Source of the DNA: Atherix ibis
Taxonomy: Eukaryota; Arthropoda; Insecta; Diptera; Athericidae
Length of the DNA: 64,000 bases
Assembly: GCA_958298945.1 (NCBI GenBank)
Contig: OY282605.1
Location: 36,806,811-36,870,810 of the forward strand
Reading direction: 5' to 3'
Notes under the pieces: generated by a model
The model's database searches: none
What the model saw: only the letters and a program-made list of their open reading frames with translations
Told to the model about the DNA's origin: nothing
Made by a program: the position numbers and the translations under genes
Shown here: positions 22,120 to 34,429 of the stretch, in pieces
How positions within the stretch are numbered: the stretch's first letter is position 1
Layout: every line of letters begins with the position of its first letter

Positions 22120-23373
22120 TTGGGTGTATAACTTAAAAATGCGGGATTGACAACAGATGGCATAACTTTTACACATGGTTTTTGTTAATAATAACTCATA
22201 TGGCATTTTGGAGGTTAAACATCTGTTATTCATTCTCGATTAGTCATTGAACGAAATAGTGTAAACAACAAAGTTTTTTTTTGCTTCAAAAATGTCGAAG
22301 TGTTGATTTACTTCTTCAATTTGAAAAAAAGTGCAGCTGAAGCACATCGATTGCTCACCGAAGCTTATCCTGAATATGTTTCATCGATTTCAACGTGCGA
22401 GAGATGGTTTGTGCGGTTCAGAAGTGGTGATTTTGACACGGAAGACAAAGAACGACCAGGTCAGCCAAAAAAGTTTGAAGATGAAGATTTGGAGGCATTA
22501 CTCGACGAAGACTGTTGTCGAACTCAAGAAGAAATTGCAAAATCATTGGGAGTCACTCAAGCAGCCATTTAAAAACGTTTGAAAGCAGCAGGATTCATCC
22601 AAAAGCAAGGAAATTGGGTTCCATATGAATTGAAGCCGAGAGACGTTGAAAGGCGATTTTGCATGTCCGAAATATTGCTTGAACGGCAGAAAAAGAAGTC
22701 GTTTTTGAATGGAATCATTACTGGCGGCGAAAAATGGATTCATTACGACAACCCAAATTGCAAAAAATCGTATGTGAAGCCCGTCCAACCAGCCAAATCA
22801 ACGCCAAAGCCAAATATCCATGGCGCCAAGGTAATGCTCTGTATTTGGTGGGATCAGAAGCGTGTGATCTATTATGAGCTATTGAAATCGGGCCAGACGA
22901 TCACAAGGACCTCCACCAAACACAATTAATCCGTTTGAAGTGAGCATTGGCCGAAAAACGCCCGGAATATGCGACCAGACACGAAGCCATAATTTTCCGT
23001 CATGACAACGCTCGGCCTCATGTTGCAAGACCGGTTAAAAATTATTTAGAAAACAGTGGCTGGGAAGCTTTGCCTCACCCGCCTTATAGCCCAGACCTTG
23101 CCCCGTCCGACTACCATTTGTTTAGATCCATGCAAAACGCCCTCACCGGAATACGCTTCACTTCAGAACAGGGCATCAAAAATTGGCTCGATTCATTCTT
23201 GGCCTCAAAACCGGAGCAGTTTTTTTGCCGCGGAATCCATATGTTGCCAGAAAGATGGGAACAAGTAGTGGCTTCCGATGGACAATACTTTGAATAAAAT
23301 ATATTGTAATAATTTTTCAAAATAAACACTCAAAGTTTGCCAAAACTCCCGCATTTTTAAGTCATACACCTAG
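22120..23373 (+). mobile_element. Mariner copy H3 (mauritiana/mellifera-like group)
   Basis: The 1.25-kb element has inverted repeats (left GGTGTATAACTTAAAAATGC, right its near-complement with GTCATACACC). TA precedes it at 22118-22119; the right flank has changed to CA. The encoded protein is close to the Mos1-like copies but clearly another family, with different ends. Confidence 0.85.
22292..23297 (+). pseudogene. Mariner transposase with first catalytic Asp changed to Gly
   Basis: The start ATG at 22292 is followed by a one-base frame error near 22300. From there it reads YFFNLKKSAAEAHRLLTEAY, the GDFDTEDKERPGQPKKFED linker, an in-frame TAA at 22570, NWVPYELKPRDVERRF, the first catalytic block as TGGEKWIHYDN (Gly codon at 22736 where Asp is expected), a frame error near 22900, FRHDNARPH, SPDLAPSDYHLF and the end VVASDGQYFE at 23297. 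The loss of an essential metal ligand plus stop and shifts makes it inactive. Confidence 0.9.
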
Positions 23374-23409
23374 CATGACTGTACCTCCCAAACTGGGATA
23401 TGGGAAGTA

Positions 23410-23487
23410 TATAAAAATTATTGTTCCCTTTAGTTCTATTATATACTCTTAAATCAAAAAAAACTGAAGGGAACAATAATTTTTATA
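23410..23487. repeat. Long-stem inverted repeat (26-bp arms)
   Basis: The left arm 23410-23435 and right arm 23462-23487 are complementary at 25 of 26 positions, with one G:U-compatible mismatch and a 26-base AT-rich loop. It starts 37 bases past the mariner H3 end. It could be a miniature foldback element, a small hairpin RNA gene or a template-switch product. Confidence 0.75.
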
Positions 23488-25960
23488 TTGTAAGAAAATG
23501 CTGAATTCAAGAAAAATAATAAAGTTAAGATTTAAAAATATTTGTGCAGATATTTTTAGTTCAAATATTTTATTGAAAAAAAAACCGATTTTTCTTTAAT
23601 TTTTTCAAATAATATAATTTTAATAGTACGATACAAAAATTAATTTCTCATCACTTTTTTTTAAATAAAGTAAAACAGGAAGCGAAGTAAATTATGAAAA
23701 AATAAAGAATTTAAAATCTAGGACATATTTTCATAATAGATAACTGATTCTGATATGAATGGAATTTTATTGAAAATTTCCAATTCACATAAATCACAAT
23801 TATTTTTTATTGAAATCGTTGGCATACTCTGTAAAATATGAGTCCGATTAAAGCACACTTCTTTTTAGTTAGATGACTAGATGATAGGCGAAAAAAAAAT
23901 GATAATAATATAAAAGATGTTAGATAAAAAGATATTTGAAAAGTAACAATACAGAAGAGATTTAATAGAGTTTTATAAAAAATAAGAAAAATCATTTTAA
24001 TTAAAATTTTATTTTGATGCTCGGAAATACAAGATGCATGTTTATGACAAGTGAAAAATGAGCTTCTCCTTATGCGATCGATAATAATCCGGGATGGATT
24101 TTATACTATCAACTGTGTGATTATTTGCTTAATTGTTTTGGTAAAGATACTATAAGGTAAACTTAAAACTTAATATATTGTAAGTTGATAATGGGTATAG
24201 GTTCTGCTCATATATACGAGTAAATAGAAATTATAAACTTCTTCAAATCTAACGCAATAGTTAGTTAACGTGTATGGTTTTTCGTATAATATTCGCGTTT
24301 CAAATTTCGAATTTAACCAAAACTTAATTATTATGGTAAACGTAATTTAAGAAAGATGTGCTCATATTGATATAATAACTATCAAGTAAATATATTTGGT
24401 ATAAAATACTCTTCGATAATATAATCCGGTAGTATTAGTTTTCATTTTACTTTCTTTAAGGAATATCATTTTTATATTGTACTAAACTTTCGAATTTTTT
24501 TTACTTCATTAATTTTGATAATTTTTAGAACTTTTTATATTATATGAAAAAAAGTACATACACATTTTAGTAAAACTTTTATCGTTTGAATTTTTAATCT
24601 AGTTTATTTGATCCATGCTATGTGCTACTATATTTGTATGTATATTGGTGAAGTTATCCGTTCCGTTCAATATGAAAGGTTTTGTTGAAAGAAAATGTTC
24701 GGTTGGATATTTGTAACGAAGCCAAAAGAGTTTGTTACTACCATCATTGATTATTATTTATCAACGTGGTAGTTAGGGTAGAGGGTGGTTTTCAGTTATT
24801 ATGGAATAGATATTTTAATAGAGGCTTATCGGTGGTGGTGTATACTGTTTCAAATACGACTCCATTAAGTCGAATTTATAGCCCTCTCCCCATTCATTTG
24901 TGGTAAAGAATTTTAAGGTCGATTATTTCCAATGCAGAGTAATTTCTCTATGTTGGCATAATTAAAAAAAATATCCTAAAACGGATTGGTGCGCAGAGAA
25001 TTGGCGATTTCTTATGCATATGCATATCTAGGTATGTATGTGATATAATATTACCAGAATATTGGATAAAATGCAAATTTTTGGAAATTCGCCACAATTG
25101 CAAATATAATACTCTGCATTCAATTTATATTCAGACTAGTATATAGAGAGTACTGAACTTTCATCAGAAGTTTTTTTTTTTTACTTGGCAAATACTTAAA
25201 TTGTTGAGAAATAAATTTGTAAATTTTTACTTTTTTTATTAAAATTGAATTTAAATTTAAATCTGTAATATATCTGCATATGTTTTTATAAAACAAGTTC
25301 ATATTTATTTAAAAATCATATACATATAATCTAAATTAAATTACCATATTTAGTTAGTAGCTGGAAATACGTGCTAAATTTGTTCAAAGGTTGTTATTTA
25401 CAAATACTAAATTTTACGGATAATCTGCAATTTTATATTAGATTTTATGTATTCGCACCACAAATTTAATAACGATAATTTTCAATTTAAATTGTCTGAT
25501 TATTCTAATCAATAAAATTATCTTTGGTAAATAAAAGCAATAAATAAAGATATATTTTCAATTTAATAGAGGTCTAAGTCTTTAAAATATTAAATGATTT
25601 TATGTATGGAAATTTTACAATAATTTTTTTTTGCTAAAAGACTCGCAAAAAAGATGTAATATTATTTTTACTGCTAAAATAAATTTTTCAATGTGTAACA
25701 TAAGCTCATTGAATCTCCGCAGTAATTCTTGCCACGAAAATCTAACCTAACCATGAGTATTAAATATTTAAGTTATTGAATACTCGTCTCATCATAGTGA
25801 ATATTGAATAAACACCTCACCACAGGTGATTTGTTTGACTAATACAAATAACTTAAACATAAAATTATTAAATAATTGTCAATCATTTAAAAAAAAAAGT
25901 CAAGATTATGTGCATACAGACAAACTATGTTTATTGAATTCCAAAGAAATTTTAAGGTTA
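23488..25960. other. AT-rich interval without a recognised gene
   Basis: No element ends or protein motifs were seen. Sequence complexity is low over much of it. A slightly GC-richer patch at 24.7-24.95 kb has no open frame of interest. Confidence 0.5.
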
Positions 25961-25964
25961 GGTT

Positions 25965-26345
25965 ACACCGTACGTCTAATAGTTGTGAGAGTGCACGATG
26001 TTTGCACGTAGACGCACAAATTTGCCTCATAGCAATAATGTGGAAGGGGAAATTCGGCGAACATATAAATGATGTCATCGTGCTCGTAGATATATTACAT
26101 ATGACATTGATCATTTTGATCGTTCCGAACTCATCATTTGCGCGTCGTTTATTTTAGCATTTGACAGTTCCCGTATTTACTGTGCGGCTGCATGTTCATT
26201 CATTCGCATTTTTAACATATCCAAAGTGAAGATTACTTACTGAAAATTACACTATGATTAGACCGATCATCAAATATACAAACTTTGTTTCCGGCGAACC
26301 TGCATAATCCCATTCACGCGCAAAGTACGGGAGTGCTCGCGCATA
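25965..26345 (-). repeat. Interspersed repeat R, copy 3 (middle part, inverted)
   Basis: The reverse complement matches the middle of the 20.9-kb copy through shared blocks GCGCGTGAATGGGATT, GATCGGTCTA, GCCGCACAGTAAATA, AATAAACGACGC and GTGCACT. The two stretches are about 4.2 kb apart and in opposite orientation, so together they form a long interrupted inverted repeat. Overlapping short open frames on both strands look like by-products. Confidence 0.65.
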
Positions 26346-26754
26346 TTGTGAAGCCTTTTTCCACCCATACTAAAAATAAGGATATCATAATTCCATTCTA
26401 TCCAAGGTGTATGAAAAATAAAGTTGTTAAAAATAGCTCATGGTATTCTATATAATCTAGAATCAGTAAAAAGATACCTGTGTCACTGAACTCCCATGTA
26501 ATAGAAATCGATGATACGAGTATTAATACGCAATACCAAACTGTGAACAAATAAACCACGGTCTTGTGTATATAAAAATGAAAATAATTGAACCCCACGT
26601 AATCATATATTCATAAAATTGAATACTATTTCCTTATAAAATATGTACCCAAGTAAACCATGATTGTGGAAAGCGCTCATAATTTTACATAAAATGTGGA
26701 AATGTACGAAGAAATCGGAGAGAGTTTGAAAAATGTTGGGGAAGTAAAAGATAC

Positions 26755-27085
26755 AATCGGTTAGGAATCATCTCTCCTTTGTGACGTGGCACCGTCTTGT
26801 TAAAACCACGTATCGTCCGGTCTCAATTGGTCCAATTCATATATAAGACTGTTCTGTATAATTTTTCTATATTACCCACTAGTCACCGAAACAGCGATGC
26901 CAGCATGGTCCTCAAAGAAATACGGGCCAATAACGGTTCCGGCTCAAACACCGCACCACATAATCGCTCCACAAGGCTGTGTAGGTCATTCCAGAATTGC
27001 CTCTAGACTTTTACATGTCCAGAAGAAGCTATTTTGTTTATTAAGAAAGCCGCTTATGTCAAAGTGCGCTTTGTTATTTATTATC
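26755..27085 (-). pseudogene. IS630/Tc1/mariner-superfamily transposase scrap (DDE_3 type)
   Basis: The minus strand reads AHFDISGFLNKQNSFFW, then PTQPCGAIMWCGV, AGTVIGPYFFEDHAG and finally LDQLRPDDTWFQQDGAT once a stop is ignored. This order (SDEAHF..G.VNKQN..FW, VWCG...IGPYFFE, WFQQDGAT) is typical of insect transposases with a DDE_3 domain that are distinct from classical mariner. Only this central stretch is present; both ends and the last acidic residue are missing. Confidence 0.65.
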
Positions 27086-29390
27086 AATTCCTTATAAAAT
27101 TCATGCACCCTTCAAAGTCTCCTATATAATCTCTAAGCTGAATTTATTTTATAACCAGAATTTTGTCTGAATATTAATATAAATCTTTTTAAAAAAATTT
27201 CCATACAACAGTTTGAGATGCCTTATGGAGGTCTTATTTTAAGTATAATAGAACTAACGTTCTTAGTTGAGCGTCCGATTCTAAGACAGCTACGTATAAT
27301 CACTATCTGAAAAGGCATGTTATTCTAACTCAATTTAATGAGAGTCACAATAATTCGAGAAATACTTTCGTAAAATATTCTTACAATAAATACACGTTGT
27401 TGAAAATTAAAGTTCTTTCTAATAATTTTACCGTGTTTATTCGCTATTACTATTAAATATTAACTGACAAAATAATATTTAACTGAAATGACATCGAATT
27501 AGAGTAGTGAATCTACCTTTGGAATACCTTGCAAATTTTTAATATTTTAAAGACTGACACTAAAATAACTACACTAATGATATTATAATTTACCTTAAAA
27601 TATTTTCAGATAAATTTATTCAAAATCAACTAATAAAAATTATCAGTTACACTATCATAACACGAGTACACTTTATAAATATTATTGCTTAAATTCCATC
27701 TCAATCTTTATATACAATACTTAATAATAAACTAATTTCAAAGAATGAATCCTGCATAAACATAAAAAGATAAGCAATTTACAGTTCATATGAAATAAAC
27801 TTATTTCAACTTTATTTTTTTTAGCATCAATTCTCCAGCTATCATTTACTCGTATATATGTTCTTAGATAAGCTTTAAAAAAGTTTTACACAATAAAACA
27901 CAACAAATTTAATTAAATTTTCTAAACATTTTATAGATAAAATCCTTATTTATGAATGCAATAGCAGAAGAGACATATAACTTATTGTATACTGAGCTTA
28001 AAGGTAACAACTATTCACACTTTTTAATAAAGAAGGTTTATTTGTCGAGTGTTTATGATGATTCAACCAGACGATTGATATTCGTTGATACAAAATGTTA
28101 CCCTTAAAGTTCAAAGAACGTTTCACTACCAATAAAAGGAGTCAATCTTCGGTGCTTTTATATTATTTGAAAAGTAGTATTATCAAAAGGGCTTTTAGTG
28201 CGTTATTCTTTGGCGTTGTTTTTCTGTTTCAAATAAATTGAACATGAAAAAAAAACGTGAAATCAAGTGTAGTGATGTGTAGTGAAGTGAAAGCAAAATG
28301 TCTGTGACGACAAGCAATTTACAAATGCATAAAAACAAAAACTTTAAAATGGAAACTAAACGAAAACACCGAAAAACTAAGTGGATGAAATTATATTTTA
28401 TCTATGCACAACGATGACACTAGTTATTTTTTCATATAAAGATTAAAACATTTTCCAGCCAAAAATGATATCTTAATAGTAAATGGGTCTAGACAAGTAA
28501 AGTTTCATTGAATTGAATGGATTTTTTATGCTTGATTTTAAAGTACAAATTGGCTAGGACAGACCTTTTGAAAGTCGAGAAAAAAAGTCATTTATTCATT
28601 TGGAGATAAGTATCTGCGCTGATTTGTACTTACATAAGTCTTCACTTAGAATATTGTTAAAATTTATAGCAGGTTAATTTTTACTGATTCAGTTTTCATT
28701 CATTTACTTGTTGAAGGAAAACTAAAACTCTTTCGAGGAGAGTTCCTTATTATAAGTTATTCAACAAATCGATTTAATTCGAAAGTTTTCGGTGTCGATA
28801 TATTTGGAAACTTTCATGTCAGAATAATAATTTGTTCATGAAAGACGTGCAAGTAAAACTCAATATTGCAGTATGCAGTTTTCTGCACGTTCAAAAGTAA
28901 TTGCTTTCGCACATAAAACAAGATAAAATTCACTTGCATTTTTTTCGATTGATTGTAGGAATACGAATATACACTGAGAAGTTTTTGATTTAAGTTTCAT
29001 GAAATAAATTCCTATACTTCTGTTTGACTTGAATTTATTTTACTAAAGTAAATATCTAGAAACATGATACTCTAAATAATATTATTTTAATTTAATGATT
29101 TTTGAATGAGATTTGTATTTTTCTTTAAATTATTTTATATTTTTATCTACAGTATATTAAATTACATGGTAAATTCTTATTACAGAACTCGTTGGTAGAT
29201 TTTAATTATATCTCTTTGGTTTTTTTTAAACAATTTTGAATATTTATATTTTTTAAAATAAATTTTAAAGTTTATATTTGACAGTTTTAATTTAGCGAAA
29301 CTTACTTGAATGTTATTTTAATTTTGAATTTTTTTAAATAAAATATAAAATATAAATGAATAGTCTAGATTTATTTTATCATCTATAAAA
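27086..29390. other. AT-rich interval, one possible short host-like reading frame
   Basis: No transposon motif was recognised. At 28298-28417 a 39-codon frame (start MSVTTSNLQMHKNKNF, Lys-rich) follows an AAGTG/AGTGAAGTG-rich leader that resembles insect 5' UTRs. It has no identified homologue and no clear splice donor. Confidence 0.35.
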
Positions 29391-29394
29391 TAGG

Positions 29395-30075
29395 CTCTGT
29401 TTGATAAGTCACTGGTTTTATAGGAACTTATTGGAATCGACTGATAAATCAATGATTTTGTAAGGACTTGTTGGAATCGACTTCAGATTCTTCTGCGTAT
29501 TTGGATTTATGGTTTCAATTGACTCAAAACGTCTTCCATGACAGAGAACAGTCACATGCTGGTTATTTTAGCTTGGGAAGCAGATAAATATCACATGAAG
29601 CCATATCAAGTAGATACTGTGCTCGATGGATGATATTCGTTAAGTTTTCGGCATAAAATGCTTCTACAATGGTTGCTGTATAAGAGAGTGCATTGTCGTG
29701 GCGCAAAATTCAAGAATTTCTCTACTACTAATCTGATCTTTGCCGGCGGACCCTCTTTCACAACCGTTTCATAACGATCAGATATTGTTTATTTACAGTT
29801 TGCCATCCGAAAAGAAATTCCATCTAAAGAACAACACGGCAATCAACCCCAATCAACATCAGTTTAGTTTTCAATTAATTTTATCGTGGTTTTGTCGGAT
29901 TTGAGTCATTATAGAAGTGCCATTGCGAAGCTTGCTGACTGGTTTATATGTCAAACTCAAAAGCCTATGTTGCATCACTCTTATTATTCAAATAATTTAA
30001 AGTACAGACCAAATCGGCCTCTTCAAACATGTTTTAAGCAACTCAGCTTCTTCAGAACCAGCCGTTTTATGTGAA
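29395..30075 (-). pseudogene. Old mariner transposase relic (minus strand)
   Basis: The minus strand reads, across several shifts and stops, TSQQASQWHFYNDSNPTKPR, FLFGWQTVNKQYLIVMKRL, RHDNALSYTATIVEAFYAEN, LDMASCDIYLLPKLK and RRFESIETIN. These follow the mariner order from just after the first catalytic Asp to near the C-terminus (QASEWR, FVPEGQTVNKEYYL, HHDNAPSHTA, DMAPCDFFLFPKLK). It resembles the relic at 14.3-14.9 kb more than MAR1. Sequence up to 30390 may belong to the same element but could not be aligned. Confidence 0.65.
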
Positions 30076-30465
30076 ACGTTTTATGCTTAAAATATCAACT
30101 AAAATAATGCAAATGGATTTGTGGCTGATGTCCAGATCCAGAGGCATTTCTCTTTAGCAAGAATGACATTTTTCTATTACTATTCTCTTGATTTTTTAGT
30201 ATGTATGGAAGTAAAGAGCGCTGAAGATCGTTCGGAATAACACAGCTCTTCAACAACTTTTCTGTCATCTTAAAAGGCTTCGTACTGCTCATACACTTGT
30301 GCTTTTGGCACATATAACTAACCCTAAGCTTTTTTCAATATTAGCAATAATCCATCACCAGCAATTTAGTTGGCAACATAAAATTTTAGGCAACAGATTT
30401 GGTTGTTTTCCTTATTAGATATTGCAGAGCACACTTGGGATCTACTAACAAAAACAACAGCTGTA

Positions 30466-31330
30466 CGAGGTCTGTTCAAAAAGTATTGCGAATTATGTGG
30501 TTTTTCAAAAATTATTTATTTATTCATGAATATATATTTTATCCCCTTCAAAGCAATACCCACCAGATATTATGCACTTGTGCCAAAGTTTTTTCCAATC
30601 CTCGAAGCACTTCAAAAAATCATTTTTTGTGATCTTGTTCAGCTCCTCCTTCGATGCCGTTTTTATCTCCTCAATTGTAGCGTAGCATCGTCCTTTCATG
30701 AGGCTCTTCAGTTTCGGGAATAAGAAAAAGTCACAGGGGGCCACATTTAGGGAATACGGTGGCTGCGGATATATTATTGTGTTGTTTTTGGCCAAAAATG
30801 GCAAAAGATAATTTTTGTTCTTCCACAAATCCGGGCGTTTCTGGCGGATTGCTCTGCGCAACTTGGAAGTAATATTCCTTATTGACCGTTTTACCCTTGC
30901 GACAAGAACTCATGACGCATCACGCCCCTGCAATCGAAGAAAACTTTAAGCAAAACCTTCACATTCGACCGAACTTGGCGCCTTTTTGGTCTTGGCTCGT
31001 TGGGGTGATTGGTCGTTGGTTTCTATGTTATAACCATAAGCCCATAATTCGTCACCAGTTATGACCCTCTGGAGCAAATTTGGATCATCGCCGACAGAGT
31101 CCAACAGCTCCTTAGCCATTTTAATGGGATGCTGTTTTTTGTCGAAATTGAGCAAAAATGGAAGACGAGCCAAAACACGTGCAAGGAAAGCAATTGTCAA
31201 AAATCAAGTGAAAATTCAAAATTGGCGAACTTAATTGAGAACCATGAGTACCAACATAACGCCACAAAAAAATCGAATATATGTAACCCGCGGAAATTCA
31301 AAATTCGCGATACTTTTTGAACAGACCTCG
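30466..31330 (-). mobile_element. MAR1 mariner copy C (865-bp deletion derivative, complete ends)
   Basis: Both inverted repeats are intact (CGAGGTCTGTTCAAAAAG type) and flanked by TA at 30464-30465 and 31331-31332. Transposase orientation is minus. A private deletion joins the 5' UTR/start region to the sequence before the first catalytic block, within a short shared GCAAAAA-type match near 31153. Junction J2 (its complement AATGGCAAAAG, near 30797) removes the second catalytic Asp. Confidence 0.88.
30520..31165 (-). pseudogene. Mariner transposase remnant (copy C)
   Basis: Retained parts are HPIKMAKELLDSVGDDPNLL, the first catalytic block GDELWAYGYN, the RTVNKEYY region, the third catalytic block in APCDFFLFPKLK and the full C-terminus ending KIYIHE at 30520. 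The helix-turn-helix domain and the HHDNAPAH block with the second Asp are deleted; the latter is reduced to LLPFLAKNN, the same in-frame change as in copy G. Frameshifts separate these parts. Confidence 0.82.
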
Positions 31331-31332
31331 TA

Positions 31333-34300
31333 CACAAGCTAATTGACAGATCCTGCTTAACTTCACGATCTACAAAATTAAGGCGCTCGATATTTGATTG
31401 ATATTTACAAAATAAATAATTAACTCAAAATATAATTGCATTTAATACCACAGGATTGGAAAAATAATAAATATTGCTTTCTGTCGTGTTTAAATTATAT
31501 TTTGTTTGGAATAAGTGAGTTAAAATGGATATTAATTATGTCAAAAAAATTCTATTTTAAAAACTAGATGTCAGTGAGTGTCACTCATAAAAAAAATCTA
31601 TACAAATGTATGCAAGCAGTACCATTTCTCGCCGCTTTTGCAATAATTCAGACAGAAAATTACGTATACATATAGGAAAATCTGACATTTTGGCTTATCC
31701 AGGTATTCTTTGATCTAAAGTGATAATTAAGTATACTAATACCAACTTAGCAGCAAAGCATTTGTTTATATCTTTCACGCGGGCTATTTAAATAAACAGA
31801 ATGTATACTTTTCTGCCATAGAGTAGTTCTTTTACTATAAGCATTTTTTACCAAATCAGGTAGGTAGAGAGCAATGGTAATTGATAGTATTCATCATCAT
31901 TTTTGAGGTTTGGTAAAATGAAGAACGAAAAGCCAACCAACCAACCAGTGTCACAAATATGGGAATGCATAATTGAATTTGTCTGCGGAATTTTCAATCA
32001 ATATTGAAAAATTCGATGAATATTCTCATTTTCGTTGCTGGTCTCGTTCGTTCTACGTCACTTTTCCTAATCGAATTTTTGATTGATTTTTTAACCAAAT
32101 GCAATTTTTCATTCGAGAACATGATCTTTTTTTCTGTCTCTTCTGTGTGATTTATTTATTTGAAAAAGCGAATATGATGGCAATGTGAATATGTTACGAA
32201 CGGCTGTAATACGAATGTCCTTGTATATAAAACAACTTCAAAGTGGCAGGAAGGGGTTAAAATTTTATCCACAAAAACCCAAAGAGTAGAAAAATAGCAC
32301 AATCCTTCCAAAACTAAGGGAAATTTGTAAATTTGGTTTTTTTTCCCATCAAAATCGCTTAGGAAAGGAATTTAAAGCTTTTCGTTTAACTTTTTTTCAT
32401 AAATCGGATTTATATTTTTGTTGAATATAAGATAATCTAAAGTGGAGGGAAAAAAACAGGAAACGAAATAACGCTAAAGTTTAAAAAAAAAAACCGAATA
32501 ACGGAATCACCTTAAATCAAAATTCCGAAGTAAACTTAATAAATTGTGGAAGTAGGGCATACCGACATTTTTTCCATCAGTCACCAAACAGTGAAGAGTA
32601 AACAGAAAGTAGGATAAAATATCGTTTTGCTTCTCCGAAACGCCTTCCTCAGTATAGTGTATTTAATTTAAAGTCCAGCATAGAGTAAAAAAAAGACGCA
32701 TCTTGGATTTACAGAAGAAAAATGCGAAAATCTGAAGCATATATCATGGCTGCTCTTAAAAATTTATTTAACCATAAATTTATATAAAAGGATATACGAG
32801 CATTTGGTATGTACATACAAGCCAGCAAATTCTTCTTGCATTACTAGACGTACAAGAAGTTTCTGAATCAGTATCAGCATAAACATCAGCATCAGTTTGG
32901 TACTTTGGGAAAATTCCAGGTAAGAGCAAAAATGGTAATCTTCGTGGTCTTGTCTGTCTGATTGTTTGCCTAACAAATCTGTACCACGTAGATTGTACTG
33001 CAACATAAGGAGTAAAATGGAAGTGAGTATATTTCTTTAATAAACGAATAGAAGAAAAATATAAAAGTAAAAATCAAAACATTCCAGGATTCGAGACTCC
33101 TTTACAAAGTGCGATACGTTCAGATCCTTGTAGCTGACTGTGTAGAATGAAGAACGGTATTTTTATACTTGCAACGAGCTATGTAGGTAAGAGATGGGCA
33201 AAAATTTACTATCAACGCTGTAAGAATGATTTTCTCACGAATCTTCTAGTTTAAATAAAAGAGTTATGCTCATAGAAGCTTATTTTTCGTTATGCTCATA
33301 GAAGCTTATCATTTATAATATACGCATTTTATGATTTGTTAATAAATACTATTTTTAGTTATTTTATTTATTAAATGAATTTTTTGTTTTTAAAAAGAAA
33401 ACCCTTTTTTCCTATTTTTAGTTAAGAAATCTTTTTCTATGAACTTTGCTATAATTATTTATAAATTAATTATAAATTATTTTAAATTAAAAACAAATTC
33501 AAAAGTCAATTTATTTAATGAAATTAAATGCTAAATTTTTGTATATACATGTATGATGACGAAAAAAAAAAGCCGAAAATTGCTTTGAAACTTATAGGAT
33601 AATAAGTTAAGCATTAACAATATTTCGTTCTGTACAAACGATAAATTGACATTTTTACGAAATAAATTCTCAATAATATTTTTATTTTTTGAATATTTAT
33701 ACTAGCAGTATATTTGGCCTTTTATTCAATCTGTACACATGTTTGTAAATTGGATACTTATACCCAGGTATATTTATTAGAGTTTTAAAGGAAAAATGAG
33801 AAAAAAATCAAATCTAAAAAAGACAAACTTGAACAAATTTAACGATCTATTATTTCGAAAATTTTTTTATATCAAATATTTATTGCATTTTCAATATTCT
33901 AATGTAAGCTTTCTGTTTGGGGAGACTTGTGAAATCGAATAAGTTTGTGTTCGCATGTGATACAATAATTTCATATATTTGCATGAAGGGAACCACCATT
34001 TACATATGTACGTATGATGACAGTGAAGCCATGTTCACCTTTATAGGTATTTGGGATTGTGAACATGTGTAACAAAAAGATTCATGGGGACCAACTAATA
34101 GTCATAGTTTGTCATCGTCCTGTATAACGTATTTTTATGACAGAGTTTCGCTCCCATATCAGTAAATACGACCACGATCAGTCGAGTTTTATTCTGTTAT
34201 GTTGACATAGAAAAATAGTATCAACGAATAAATTTATAAATAAAAGTGTAGCTACATACGAGTATGTACCTGTACTTTTTTTTTAAAAGTGTCTGCAGTA

Positions 34301-34425
34301 TAAATACTAAAATAGGTATTAATCAAATCCTTTTTATATGAAAAGTTTCTTTATTATTTCTAGTATATTCTTATTATTTAAGGAGCCAATGTACACTTAC
34401 GAGAACGAAATGGTATTGATTTGAT
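31333..34425. other. Interval without a recognised gene
   Basis: This is AT-rich with no family motif. A 21-base tract GTTATGCTCATAGAAGCTTA(T) is directly repeated at about 33268 and 33291. A short ATGGAA followed by a consensus-like donor GTGAGTAT is at 33017-33030, which could be a tiny exon end but is not supported by a reading frame. Confidence 0.45.
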
Positions 34426-34429
34426 TAAA

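Noticed and set aside
30076..30390. Minus-strand frame at 30095-30313 as mariner N-terminal domain
   Set aside because: It lies where the N-terminal part of the old mariner would be expected, but no helix-turn-helix or linker motif could be matched.
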